A DNA stretch of 34,562 nt, taken from contig JAPLOW010000013.1 in NCBI GenBank assembly GCA_026400555.1, forward strand, positions 1 through 34,562, read 5' to 3'. The position numbers were made by a program, and so were the translations under genes. The DNA is from Hyphomicrobiales bacterium. GTDB lineage: Bacteria > Pseudomonadota > Alphaproteobacteria > Rhizobiales > Beijerinckiaceae. Below the pieces are notes generated by a model. The model did not search any database and had not been told where the DNA came from. It saw only the letters and a program-made list of their open reading frames with translations. Below, one piece after another: positions 16,378 through 24,119 of this stretch (positions are counted from its first letter, which is position 1; every line of letters begins with the position of its first letter).

Positions 16378-17583
16378 TCACCGGTTGCTGATCAGGAACG
16401 GCCCCAGATCGACCTCCGGCTGGCGGCCCAGCACCAGATCGCCGATGGCGCGCGCCACAACCGGTCCCGCCGTGAAGCCCATCCACGGAAAGAAGCACAG
16501 GAAGAAGCCCGGCGTACGTGGTGCCTCGCCGAGCAAAGGCTTCCAATCTGCGGTGCCGTTGACGATCGCAGCCCAGGTCCGGACAACGTCGACGCTACCC
16601 AGTTCAGGAACGACGCCGAGAGCCACTTTCAGGTTCCCCACCAGCGATGCCATATCGGCAACAGGGCGCCCCTGCCCATCAAGCCGGGCGTCCCAACCCC
16701 CGCCGATCAGGATGTTGCCGAGCCGGTTCTGCTTGAGCGAGAGCTTCTCGCCTGCGGCGTACAGCAGATGCCCGATCAACGGAGCGGTGGGTTCGGTCAC
16801 GCTGGTCTGGATCGGATAGGCTTCAATCGGCAGGTCGAGTCCGACCATGCGCGCAAGCTGGCCAGCCTCGGCCCCCGCGCAGTTGATGACGCGCAGGGCG
16901 TGGATCGTGCCGCTTGTGGTCGCGATGTCGAAACCGCCTTGTCGGACTGTGAGGCCGATCAGCGCCGTGCGCGTCATGATCCTGGCCCCCAGACGTGCAG
17001 CAGCGCGGGCGAACGCGGGTGCGGCGATCAGCGGGTTAGCTTTGCCCTCGATCGGGTAATGCACCCCGCCAATCGCCCGCTCGGTCACGTAAGGAGCGAT
17101 GGCCCTGAGCTCGCTCCGGCTGAGCAGATGGCCTTCCAGCCCCTGTTCACGCTCGATCCGGAGTTTCAGCCGCAAGCCTGCAAGGTCCGCCTCGTTGAAC
17201 GCGCAGACCAGCCCGCCGGGCTGGTCGACCTCCAGGTCCACGCCGAGTTCGGCGCCGAGCGTCGCCCACAGCTCGATCGAGCGCATCATCAGCTTGACGG
17301 TCGGCGCGAAGGTCCGCGTCCAGGCCTCGCCATGGGTCGTGAAGGGTTCGTTCGGGATCTGCGCGTGGATCGAGCCGGAGTTGGAGCCAGACGCCTGCGT
17401 ATTGAGATCGAAGCGCTCGATCAGCAGCGTCTCGACGCCGTTTTTGGCCAGATGGTGGCTGAGCGCCGCGCCGGCGAGGCCACCGCCGACAATCAGCACG
17501 TCGGTCCGCAAGGGATCACGCGCCTGCCGGGCGTCATTCACGCCAACCGCATCATCGCCATCAACCTCGGGAGTGAGCAACAT
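16378..17583 (-). CDS. FAD-dependent oxidoreductase, DAO family (second copy)
   Basis: 401 aa from the ATG at 17583. The FAD fold reads DVLIVGGGLAGAALSHHLA and is preceded by about 25 polar residues not typical of the family. SNSGSIHAQIPNE, TEPTAPLIGHLLYAAGE, ILIGGGWDARL and VVRTWAAIVNG closely parallel the 7202-8353 protein, so the two are paralogues. A TTG at 17595 and a GTG at 17541 are alternative starts; the GTG would avoid overlap with the divergent isomerase gene. No flavoprotein/ferredoxin subunit lies next to it. The unpaired fused subunit at 21377-23170 is the likely partner (inference). It probably oxidises an amino or imino acid. Confidence 0.87.
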   Translation of the reverse strand: MLLTPEVDGDDAVGVNDARQARDPLRTDVLIVGGGLAGAALSHHLAKNGVETLLIERFDLNTQASGSNSGSIHAQIPNEPFTTHGEAWTRTFAPTVKLMMRSIELWATLGAELGVDLEVDQPGGLVCAFNEADLAGLRLKLRIEREQGLEGHLLSRSELRAIAPYVTERAIGGVHYPIEGKANPLIAAPAFARAAARLGARIMTRTALIGLTVRQGGFDIATTSGTIHALRVINCAGAEAGQLARMVGLDLPIEAYPIQTSVTEPTAPLIGHLLYAAGEKLSLKQNRLGNILIGGGWDARLDGQGRPVADMASLVGNLKVALGVVPELGSVDVVRTWAAIVNGTADWKPLLGEAPRTPGFFLCFFPWMGFTAGPVVARAIGDLVLGRQPEVDLGPFLISNR

Positions 17584-18421
17584 GTCTGATCTCAAAGTCG
17601 CCGTGTCGACGTTTCCATATCTCTATTCGCATTCAGGCTTCGCAGCACTCAAGCACCTGCATGCCATGGGCTACAAGAATTTCGAGATGATGATCTTCCC
17701 GCCGCATCTGTGGCCATCCGAACTGACGCCGAAGGCCAAGCGCGACATCGGCAAGTGGCTGGACGACAAGGGCTGCAGGATCACATCGTTTTGCTATCCC
17801 CTGCTCGACAACAACCCCAACTCGGTCTGCAGGATCATGCGGCGCTATACGCTCGACCGTTACAAGGAAGCGATCGAACTCGCCGCCGACTGGAAATGCC
17901 CCTATGTCTGTGCCATTCCGGGACCCGTGAACAGCCTGATCGATCCGCCCGTCGAGTGGATGCGGTCATGGTTCGTCGAGGGCATGAAGGAACTGGTCAA
18001 GTTCGCCAAGGGCTCCGGCGTCGAGATCATCCTGGAGAATGTGCCCTTCACCTATCTGCCTTCCGCACAGCAGATGCTGGATGTCGCCAACGACATCGGC
18101 CCGGATGTCGGCATCAACTTCGACATCTGCAACTCGGCCTTCATCAAGGAGGATGTGCCTGCAGCCATCAAGCTGCTCGGCAGCCGCATCAAGAATGTCC
18201 ACATCTCGGACTCGACCTTCGCCGTGTTCAAGCACGACAAGCTCGGCGGCGGCATCGTCAAGCCGGGCCCTGCCGCCAAGGCCCTGAAGGACATTGGCTA
18301 TGACGGTATGACCGTGCTCGAAATCATTGCCGACGCCATGAACCCCGCCAACACACCCGATGCCGACATCCTTGCTTCGCACGACGTGCTGGGCAAGCAT
18401 GGCTGGCAGAAGCGCATCTGA
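17582..18421 (+). CDS. Sugar phosphate isomerase/epimerase family (AP-endonuclease-2-like TIM barrel)
   Basis: 279 aa xylose-isomerase-like TIM barrel. The expected divalent-metal ligands are visible: Glu152 (LENVPF), Asp181 (NFDICNS), His207 (VHISDS) and Glu247 (VLEIIAD). The ATG at 17582 is preceded by GGGAG at about 9-nt spacing. A longer in-frame extension runs antisense through the DAO-type gene and is rejected. Members of the family isomerise or epimerise keto sugars, dehydrate inositols or act on hydroxypyruvate. It is the first gene of a three-gene unit with a DapA-family lyase and an Old-Yellow-Enzyme reductase. Any promoter must lie inside the divergent DAO gene. Confidence 0.88.
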   Translation: MSDLKVAVSTFPYLYSHSGFAALKHLHAMGYKNFEMMIFPPHLWPSELTPKAKRDIGKWLDDKGCRITSFCYPLLDNNPNSVCRIMRRYTLDRYKEAIELAADWKCPYVCAIPGPVNSLIDPPVEWMRSWFVEGMKELVKFAKGSGVEIILENVPFTYLPSAQQMLDVANDIGPDVGINFDICNSAFIKEDVPAAIKLLGSRIKNVHISDSTFAVFKHDKLGGGIVKPGPAAKALKDIGYDGMTVLEIIADAMNPANTPDADILASHDVLGKHGWQKRI

Positions 18422-18435
18422 GGAGAGGAACAACC

Positions 18436-19410
18436 ATGAAACAGTTTCGTGCCTGTCACACCGTCACCGTTACGCCCTTCACGCCGGATAACCGCAAGAT
18501 CGACGTTCCTGCCCTGAAGAAGTTTCTCGACTGGCAGCACCGCAGCAAGGTCCCTGGCGTCATCCTGCTCGGCACGACCGGCGAGTTCCTCACGGTCTCT
18601 GACGCCGAGCGCGCCGAGCTTGTCGAAGCCACGGTCCAGCACTGCAAGGGCAAGATGACCGTGATGGTCGGCGCCACCCACGCCCACACGCCGACGGCAA
18701 TGCGCTTTGCACGCGACGCCGAAAAGGCCGGTGCGGACGGACTGATGATTGCGCCGCCCTACTACTACACCCCCACGGAAGACGAGATCTTCAACTACTA
18801 CGCGGCCATCTCCGAAGCTGTCTCCATTCCGATCATGCTCTACAACAACCCCTTCACCACCAATGTCGACATGTCGGCGAAGCTGGTGGCGCGCATGACG
18901 AAGGCGCTGCCGAACGTCCGCTACATCAAGGAAGCGAGCATGGATGTGGCGCGCGTCTTCGACATTGTCGAGTTGACGGACGGCGTGATGAACGTGTTTG
19001 CCGGCGAGCGCGTCGTCGAAAGCTTCAAGCTCGGCGCGGTCGGCTATGTCGATCCGAACGGCAATTTCTGTCCGCGCGCCTCCACCGGTATGTGGACACT
19101 GCTAGAGAAGGGTGATCTCAAGACCGCCATCAAGATCCAGCATCTGATCGACGAGATGTGGGGCATCATCAAGCAAGGGCACCCGCTCTATGGCCACCAG
19201 TGCTACTCGAAGGCCCTGGCCGCCGCGGCGGGCTATCCGGTCGGCGACGTCCGCCCGCCGATCACGACCTTTGCCTCACTCGGCAAGGAGGGGACCGACC
19301 GTGTGGCCAAGTTGACCCGGATCATGGCCAAGCTCGACGCGATCATGGACAAGGTCGAGGCGAGAGCTGCCGCCAAGGCCGAGCGCGCCGCCCTCAAGGC
19401 GGCGGCATGA
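18436..19410 (+). CDS. DapA/N-acetylneuraminate-lyase superfamily protein (second copy)
   Basis: 324 aa, slightly longer than typical DapA because of an Ala/Lys-rich C-terminal tail (about residues 305-324). The GTTGEF motif, Tyr136 in LYNNPF and Lys165 in YIKEASMD complete the catalytic set. PYYYTPTEDEIFNYY is like the branch containing 5-dehydro-4-deoxyglucarate dehydratase-like and other catabolic lyases. A strong ribosome-binding site (GAGGAGAGGAA) lies just before the ATG, 14 nt after the isomerase stop. It overlaps the reductase gene by 4 nt. It is clearly different in sequence from the first copy at 13928, so the two are not a recent duplication and should act on different substrates or steps. 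Confidence 0.9.
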   Translation: MKQFRACHTVTVTPFTPDNRKIDVPALKKFLDWQHRSKVPGVILLGTTGEFLTVSDAERAELVEATVQHCKGKMTVMVGATHAHTPTAMRFARDAEKAGADGLMIAPPYYYTPTEDEIFNYYAAISEAVSIPIMLYNNPFTTNVDMSAKLVARMTKALPNVRYIKEASMDVARVFDIVELTDGVMNVFAGERVVESFKLGAVGYVDPNGNFCPRASTGMWTLLEKGDLKTAIKIQHLIDEMWGIIKQGHPLYGHQCYSKALAAAAGYPVGDVRPPITTFASLGKEGTDRVAKLTRIMAKLDAIMDKVEARAAAKAERAALKAAA

Positions 19411-20534
19411 GCGCCATGGCCAATCCCGCGCTGTTCTCCCCCTTCACGATGCGTGGCGTCACGCTGAAGAACCGCATCGTAGTCTCTCCGATGTGCCAGT
19501 ATCTGGCCGTGGAAGGGCAGCCGGGCGACTGGCATATGGCGCATCACGCGCGCTTTGCACTGGGCGGCGTCGGCGCCGTGATCCTTGAGGCGACCGCCGT
19601 CAGCCGAGATGGCCGCATCACCCATGGCTGCACCGGGCTGTGGGAGGATGCGCAGATCGCGCCGATGGCGCGGCTCACCGCGCTCTACAAGGCCCACGGC
19701 GTGGTGCCGGGCGTGCAGATCGGCCACGCCGGCGGCAAGGCCGCGACCCAGCGTCCGTGGGAAGGCGCCGGGCCGTTGCCCGAGGACGGACCTGAGCCGG
19801 CCTGGGAGATCATCGGCCCGAGCGCGGTCAAGATCCGGTCAAATTTCCGCACGCCACGGCCTGTCACGCTGGCCGAGATTGCGCAGATTGTCGAGGCGTT
19901 CGGGCAGGCGGCCCGCAGGGCGGTCGCGGCGGGGTTTGACATCATCGAACTGCACGGGGCCCATGGCTATCTGCTGCACTCCTTCATGTCGCCGCTCACC
20001 AACCAGCGTACCGACGCCTATGGCGGCTCGCTGGCCAACCGGATGCGGCTGGCGCTGGAGTGCGCGGCCGAGGTCCGCCGCGCGGTGCCCGGGCATGTCG
20101 TCGTCGCCTACCGGGCCTCGGTCGTCGATAACCTCGATGGCGGCATCGCCCTCAGCGACAGCGTTACGCTGGCGGCCGAGCTCAAGCGGCTTGGCGTCGA
20201 CCTGATCGACTGCTCGGCAGGCGGGATCGCCCTGCCGGTGTCCCTCTTGCCCCAGAAGGTGGAACACGGCTTTCAGGCCCCATTGGCCGAAGCGGTGCGG
20301 CACGGCGCCGGGCTAGCCACCATGGCGGTTGGCCTGATCACCGACCCGGTCAAGGCCAATGCGATCATCGCCTCGGGCCAGGCCGATCTGGTGGCGCTGG
20401 GCCGCGAGCTCCTGGCCGATCCGAACTGGCCCTATCATGCCGCGGTCGCTCTCGGGCTCGACAAGCCGGAATCCGTCCTGCCGATGCAGTATGCCTTCTA
20501 TCTGGAGCGCCGGTCCGCCGTACAGGGACGATAG
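19407..20534 (+). CDS. Old Yellow Enzyme family NADH:flavin oxidoreductase (YqjM-like)
   Basis: 375 aa FMN TIM barrel. Features of the YqjM/XenA class are present: Cys30 in SPMCQY tuning the flavin, QIGHAGGKA, the substrate-binding pair His183/His186 (HGAHGYLLHSF) and SPLTNQRTDAYGGSLANRMR. The C-terminal phosphate-binding part reads GLITDPVKANAIIASGQADLVALGRELLADP. Such enzymes reduce activated C=C bonds with NAD(P)H. The ATG at 19407 overlaps the lyase stop (ATGA); the longer reading frame starting inside the lyase gene is rejected. It ends at a large hairpin, which probably terminates the transcript. In this pathway it may reduce an enone or unsaturated acid formed by the lyase. Confidence 0.92.
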   Translation: MSAMANPALFSPFTMRGVTLKNRIVVSPMCQYLAVEGQPGDWHMAHHARFALGGVGAVILEATAVSRDGRITHGCTGLWEDAQIAPMARLTALYKAHGVVPGVQIGHAGGKAATQRPWEGAGPLPEDGPEPAWEIIGPSAVKIRSNFRTPRPVTLAEIAQIVEAFGQAARRAVAAGFDIIELHGAHGYLLHSFMSPLTNQRTDAYGGSLANRMRLALECAAEVRRAVPGHVVVAYRASVVDNLDGGIALSDSVTLAAELKRLGVDLIDCSAGGIALPVSLLPQKVEHGFQAPLAEAVRHGAGLATMAVGLITDPVKANAIIASGQADLVALGRELLADPNWPYHAAVALGLDKPESVLPMQYAFYLERRSAVQGR

Positions 20535-20583
20535 GGCATTGCGCACAAAACTGGGCACTGGTTTTGTGCTTAGGCAATGCCCT
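20533..20583. terminator. Large two-step hairpin between convergent genes, probable bidirectional terminator
   Basis: The outer arms AGGGCATTGC (20533-20542) and GCAATGCCCT (20574-20583) pair perfectly. The inner arms GCACAAAAC (20543-20551) and GTTTTGTGC (20561-20569) also pair perfectly, with a 9-nt loop and a 4-nt bulge (TTAG) on one side. It overlaps the stop codon of the reductase gene and lies before the end of the convergent SDR gene. There is no long T-tract outside the stem. The size and symmetry would also fit a dispersed palindromic repeat element. Confidence 0.7.
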
Positions 20584-20615
20584 GACTGACGGTGGGCCAG
20601 CCGAACAAGAGCATC

Positions 20616-21380
20616 TCAGGGGATCAGCCCGGCATCGACAGGCAGCACACGTCCGGTGAGCCCTGACGCCAGCTCGCTGGCGAGAAACAGTGCGGCCCGC
20701 GCCACATCGTCCTCGCTCGCCATCCGTCCCAGTGGCGTCTGTGCGGCAAAGGCCGAGAGCGCCTCGTCCGGTGGGGGGCCGCCTTCGCTGGCGCGCTGGT
20801 GCAGCCGTCCGATCAGCGCCTCCGTCGCCACCGGGCCGGGCGCGAGCGCGTTGACACGGATCCCGTAGCGACCGAGGTCGAGCGCTGCGGCGCGCATGAT
20901 CCCCAGCACGGCATGCTTGCTGGCGGTGTAGAGCATCTGGCGCGGATGGGAGACCATGGCGTTGATCGAGGCCATCAGGATGATCGCGCCGCCCCGGGTT
21001 TTCAGATGCGGCACGGCATGGGCCACGGTCGCCGCGACGCCGCGCACATTCACCGCCATGACGGCGTCCCATTCGGCAAAATCGAGCTCTTCCGTTTGCC
21101 GCCAGGGCGGAACGAGCCCGGCATTGGCGACGACGATGTCAAGCCCGCCAAGGCTGTCGGCGGCCTCGGTGATCGCCTGCTCAACCCCGGCAGGATCGGT
21201 GACGTCACAGGCGAGGGCGAGGGCGCCCTGCCAGGCTCCGGGCGCTGCCAGCGCGGAGGGGTGATCGAGCGCCGCGACCTCAGCGCCGGCGTCGCAAAAG
21301 GCCCGGCCGATGGCAGCGCCGAGGCCGCGCGCCGCGCCGGTGACGAGGGCCCGTCGGCCATGCAGAAGTGCTGCTGTCAT
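20616..21380 (-). CDS. Short-chain dehydrogenase/reductase, classical type
   Basis: 254 aa. Motifs: VTGAARGLGAAIG for cofactor, VANAGLVPPW, ILMASINAM (catalytic Ser) and LYTASKHAV (Tyr-xxx-Lys); the C-terminus DDVARAALFLASELASGLTG and PVDAG is canonical. The ATG at 21380 overlaps the stop of the flavoprotein gene by 4 nt; the longer frame into that gene is rejected. It is the third gene of a minus-strand unit with the SDR at 23927 and the fused flavoprotein. It probably reduces or oxidises the carbonyl/hydroxyl group produced around the flavoprotein's reaction; the substrate is unknown. Confidence 0.91.
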   Translation of the reverse strand: MTAALLHGRRALVTGAARGLGAAIGRAFCDAGAEVAALDHPSALAAPGAWQGALALACDVTDPAGVEQAITEAADSLGGLDIVVANAGLVPPWRQTEELDFAEWDAVMAVNVRGVAATVAHAVPHLKTRGGAIILMASINAMVSHPRQMLYTASKHAVLGIMRAAALDLGRYGIRVNALAPGPVATEALIGRLHQRASEGGPPPDEALSAFAAQTPLGRMASEDDVARAALFLASELASGLTGRVLPVDAGLIP

Positions 21381-23170
21381 GGCTGCTCTGCTCCGGTGCC
21401 GGCCGCCTGCCCGCCAAGGTCGAGCGCCGCGATCGCGGCAACGGAAACGGGCCTCAGCGGCGTGCGCGGTGCGAACATCTGCTCGGCATCGGGCTGCCGA
21501 CCCAGCGCGCCCGCAAGCAACTCGGCCGCCAGCGGCGCGCAGTAGCGGCCCTGGCAGCGGCCCATGCCAAGCCGGGTCTGGCGTTTGATGGCCCCCAGAC
21601 TCGTGGCCCCGTCGTCGAGGGCAGCACGCAGCGCGGCCTGCGAGACCTCCTCGCACCGGCAGACCAGCGTGTCAGACCCCGCCAGTTCGGTCGTGATCGG
21701 CCGGCCGCGATAGATTGACCAGAGCGCTGTCTGGAACCGTGACGCCCGTCGCAGGGCCATGTGGGCCCGGTCGAGCTCTCGCGCCTGTTCCGGGCCGGGC
21801 ACGGCGCCGCACTCGCGGGCCGCTGCGTAGCCGGCAATGATCCCGGTGGCCATCGCAATCCGTGCCCCGCCAAAGCGCGCTCCGTCGCCGGCGGCGAAGA
21901 TGTCGGGCCTGCCGGTCCGGCCCTCGCTGTCGCAGGTGAGCGCAAGATGCCGCCAGTGCCCGTCAAACCTGGGCTCGCAACCGAGCGCCGCGGCAAGCTC
22001 CAGCGCGGGATTGAAGCCGTATCCAAGACACAGCACATCCGCCTCAAGCCAACGGCTCCGGCTCATGTCAGGCCTGCGGCCCGCGTCAAAGGGCGCCAAC
22101 GCAACCCGTGACACGCGCCCATCACCCTCGGCTCTGATGACGGCGTGGTCATGCAGGACGGGCACGCCGTGCCTGAGCAGGGCCAGCCGGTAGCCCAGCC
22201 CGTCCGCAACCAGTCGCGGCGCCATCGCCAGCATCGTGGCGAGATGCGGGATGGCCCCGAGGCCCGGAGCAGGTGACAATTCGGCCACCGCAACCACCTG
22301 GATGCCGGCGCGCAGAAGCTCCGCCGCCAGTTGCAGGTTCAGCGGGCCATGTCCTGCAATGAGCACCCTCCGGCCCGGCGAAACGGCGTAGGCCCTCAGA
22401 AAGCTCTGCGCCGCCCCGGTCGTCATCACGCCGGGCAAGGTCCAGCCGGGGAAGGGCACTGCCCGCTCGACGGCGCCGGTGGCCAGCACGAGCTTGCGGT
22501 AGATCACCCGGCGCGTGCCGCCCGGCTGGACAATCAGCAGGTCATTGGCCCCAGTGCTCGACCAGACGGCGGCTTCGGCGAGGTGGATGACGCCGGCAGC
22601 AATTGCACGGGCGGCGAGGGCGCGCCCCTCGCGAAACTGCCGGTCCAGAGCCGCCGCTGTGATCGGCAGCCCCTCAGCCGGCTGCTTGAAATACTGTCCG
22701 CCAGCTAGCTTCCGCTCGTCGATCATGGCCACACGGAGCCCGGAACGTGCCGCCGCCAGTGCCGCCGACAGGCCGGCCGGGCCACCGCCGACCACGGCGA
22801 CATCGACGTTCAGAGGCGCCTCGCCGCCGGGGTCTGTCCGATCCGGCGCTTGCCGCAGGCGCGGCGTATGCGTCCCGACAGCCATGCCGTCCGCCACCGG
22901 CGTCAGGCAGGCCCGCACCGTGTCGCCATCCGCCGTGACGAGGCAGTCATGGCAGGCGCCCATGCCGCAAAACGGCCCGCGCGCCGCGTTGTTGCGCGTC
23001 AGCCTGCAGGCCGGCCGCCCCGCCGCAGCCAGGGCCGCCGCGATGGTCTCGCCGGGATGGGCCTGCAAGAGCTCGCCATTGAAGCTGAAGCCGAGCGGCG
23101 GTTGGCGTGGCGCAACCCCCGGCAGCGTGACCCGAAGGCCTGCCGGTGGCACCGCCGTCTCATCGGACAT
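21377..23170 (-). CDS. Fused 2Fe-2S/FAD dehydrogenase large subunit (second copy)
   Basis: 597 aa from the ATG at 23170; an ATG at 23182 and a TTG at 23191 are in frame and would overlap the upstream SDR more. Domain order equals the first copy: a ferredoxin domain (FCGMGACHDC...RAC), a flavoprotein domain (VVGGGPAGLSAALAAARSG, GQYFKQP, AVERAVPFPGWTLPGVM, GHGPLNLQLAA, AAGDGARFGG) and a C-terminal BFD-type cluster (LVCRCEEVS...GRCQGRYC). The shared FAPRTPLRPV tail confirms paralogy. Octopine/D-hydroxyproline dehydrogenase-like enzymes need a DAO-type subunit; none adjoins this gene, and the nearest is the separate 16378-17583 gene. It sits between two SDR genes in one operon. Confidence 0.89.
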   Translation of the reverse strand: MSDETAVPPAGLRVTLPGVAPRQPPLGFSFNGELLQAHPGETIAAALAAAGRPACRLTRNNAARGPFCGMGACHDCLVTADGDTVRACLTPVADGMAVGTHTPRLRQAPDRTDPGGEAPLNVDVAVVGGGPAGLSAALAAARSGLRVAMIDERKLAGGQYFKQPAEGLPITAAALDRQFREGRALAARAIAAGVIHLAEAAVWSSTGANDLLIVQPGGTRRVIYRKLVLATGAVERAVPFPGWTLPGVMTTGAAQSFLRAYAVSPGRRVLIAGHGPLNLQLAAELLRAGIQVVAVAELSPAPGLGAIPHLATMLAMAPRLVADGLGYRLALLRHGVPVLHDHAVIRAEGDGRVSRVALAPFDAGRRPDMSRSRWLEADVLCLGYGFNPALELAAALGCEPRFDGHWRHLALTCDSEGRTGRPDIFAAGDGARFGGARIAMATGIIAGYAAARECGAVPGPEQARELDRAHMALRRASRFQTALWSIYRGRPITTELAGSDTLVCRCEEVSQAALRAALDDGATSLGAIKRQTRLGMGRCQGRYCAPLAAELLAGALGRQPDAEQMFAPRTPLRPVSVAAIAALDLGGQAAGTGAEQP

Positions 23171-23927
23171 AACTTGCGCCATTGACGTCAAGGGTCGCGC
23201 CCGTCAAGTGCCGGACCTTGCCCGTCGCGAGGAAGGCCACGAGTTCGCCAATGTCGGATGGCGGCACCCATTCGCCCATGGCCAACATGGCCGTGACCTT
23301 ATCCTCGCCGCCCTGTGATGCGGCGAAATCCTCCGACATGCGCGTGCGCACCACGCCCGGCGCGACGACATAGCTCAGGATGTTGTCCTTCGCATAGCCG
23401 CGGGCGATGCTCTGGGCGGCTGCCTTCACCGCTGCCTTGCTGGCTGCATAGGCAAGCATGGCCGGGTTGGTCACGCCGCGCTGGGCCGCCCAGCTTGAAA
23501 TGGTGATCAGGACGCCGCCGCCGACCTCCCGGTAGTGCCGCACCGCATGACGCATCAGGCGCGTCGGCGCCAGGACATTGATGCGCCACTGGCTGTCCCA
23601 GGCCGAATCCCAGGCGTCGATGCCATCATCGATGCCGCCATCGACCAGCATGACCGCAGCGTTGAGGACAACGGCATCGATTCGCCCGCGCCAGGCCAGC
23701 GCGGCCTGCCAAAGCCCGTCCATACTGTCCGGCTGGCCCTGGTCGGCGCTGATGAAGGTCTTGCGCTCTGCCGGAATGGTGCTGAGGGCGGCCTCCGCGC
23801 CAGCAAGGTCCCGTCCATAATGGGCGATCACGCTCGCACCCTCTGCCGCCAATGAGGCGGCGATGGCCGCGCCGATGCCCTTCGACGCCCCGGTCACCAG
23901 AACCACTTTGCCGCTCAGAGCCGCCAT
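23160..23927 (-). CDS. Short-chain dehydrogenase/reductase, classical type
   Basis: 255 aa. VTGASKGIGAAIA, DAVVLNAAV, TISSWAAQRG (catalytic Ser) and LAYAASKAAV (Tyr-xxx-Lys) make a complete active site; the C-terminus reads HLTGATLDVNGASYVR. It is the first gene of the minus-strand unit and its end overlaps the start region of the flavoprotein gene by 11 nt or more. Its upstream region holds the perfect GTTCGC-ATC-GCGAAC palindrome 63 nt before the start codon, and it is divergent from the TRAP importer. A keto or hydroxy intermediate of the imported compound is the likely substrate (inference). Confidence 0.91.
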   Translation of the reverse strand: MAALSGKVVLVTGASKGIGAAIAASLAAEGASVIAHYGRDLAGAEAALSTIPAERKTFISADQGQPDSMDGLWQAALAWRGRIDAVVLNAAVMLVDGGIDDGIDAWDSAWDSQWRINVLAPTRLMRHAVRHYREVGGGVLITISSWAAQRGVTNPAMLAYAASKAAVKAAAQSIARGYAKDNILSYVVAPGVVRTRMSEDFAASQGGEDKVTAMLAMGEWVPPSDIGELVAFLATGKVRHLTGATLDVNGASYVR

Positions 23928-23989
23928 GCACTTGTCCCCGCCTGTCGTCCAGCGTAGCGCGACCGGTTGGCGATGTCAGCATGCGACGC

Positions 23990-24024
23990 GTTCGCATCGC
24001 GAACATAAAGCACGCATCGCGAAC
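23990..24024. promoter_or_regulatory. Operator cluster: perfect GTTCGC-ATC-GCGAAC palindrome plus a direct repeat
   Basis: The palindrome at 23990-24004 has two perfect 6-nt arms around ATC. Its right part, CGCATCGCGAAC (23993-24004), is repeated exactly at 24013-24024, that is 20 nt (about two helix turns) further on. The cluster lies between the divergent SDR (23927) and TRAP (24120) genes and matches the 9457-9471 element next to the IclR gene. TATACA at 24037-24042 could be a -10 element for the TRAP side, but no good -35 is seen. Confidence 0.6.
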
Positions 24025-24119
24025 TTCTTGCGCCGGTATACAAAACCTGTTTAGCTCGCTGCACAAGGCCGTTCTGTGCGCTCTGCACGAGGCTGACGGC
24101 GGGTTGGGGAGACTGAAGC

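Noticed and set aside
16366-17589. 407-codon plus-strand frame
   Set aside because: It is the antisense of the DAO-type oxidoreductase at 16378-17583, whose FAD fold and paralogue at 7202-8353 show that the minus strand is coding.
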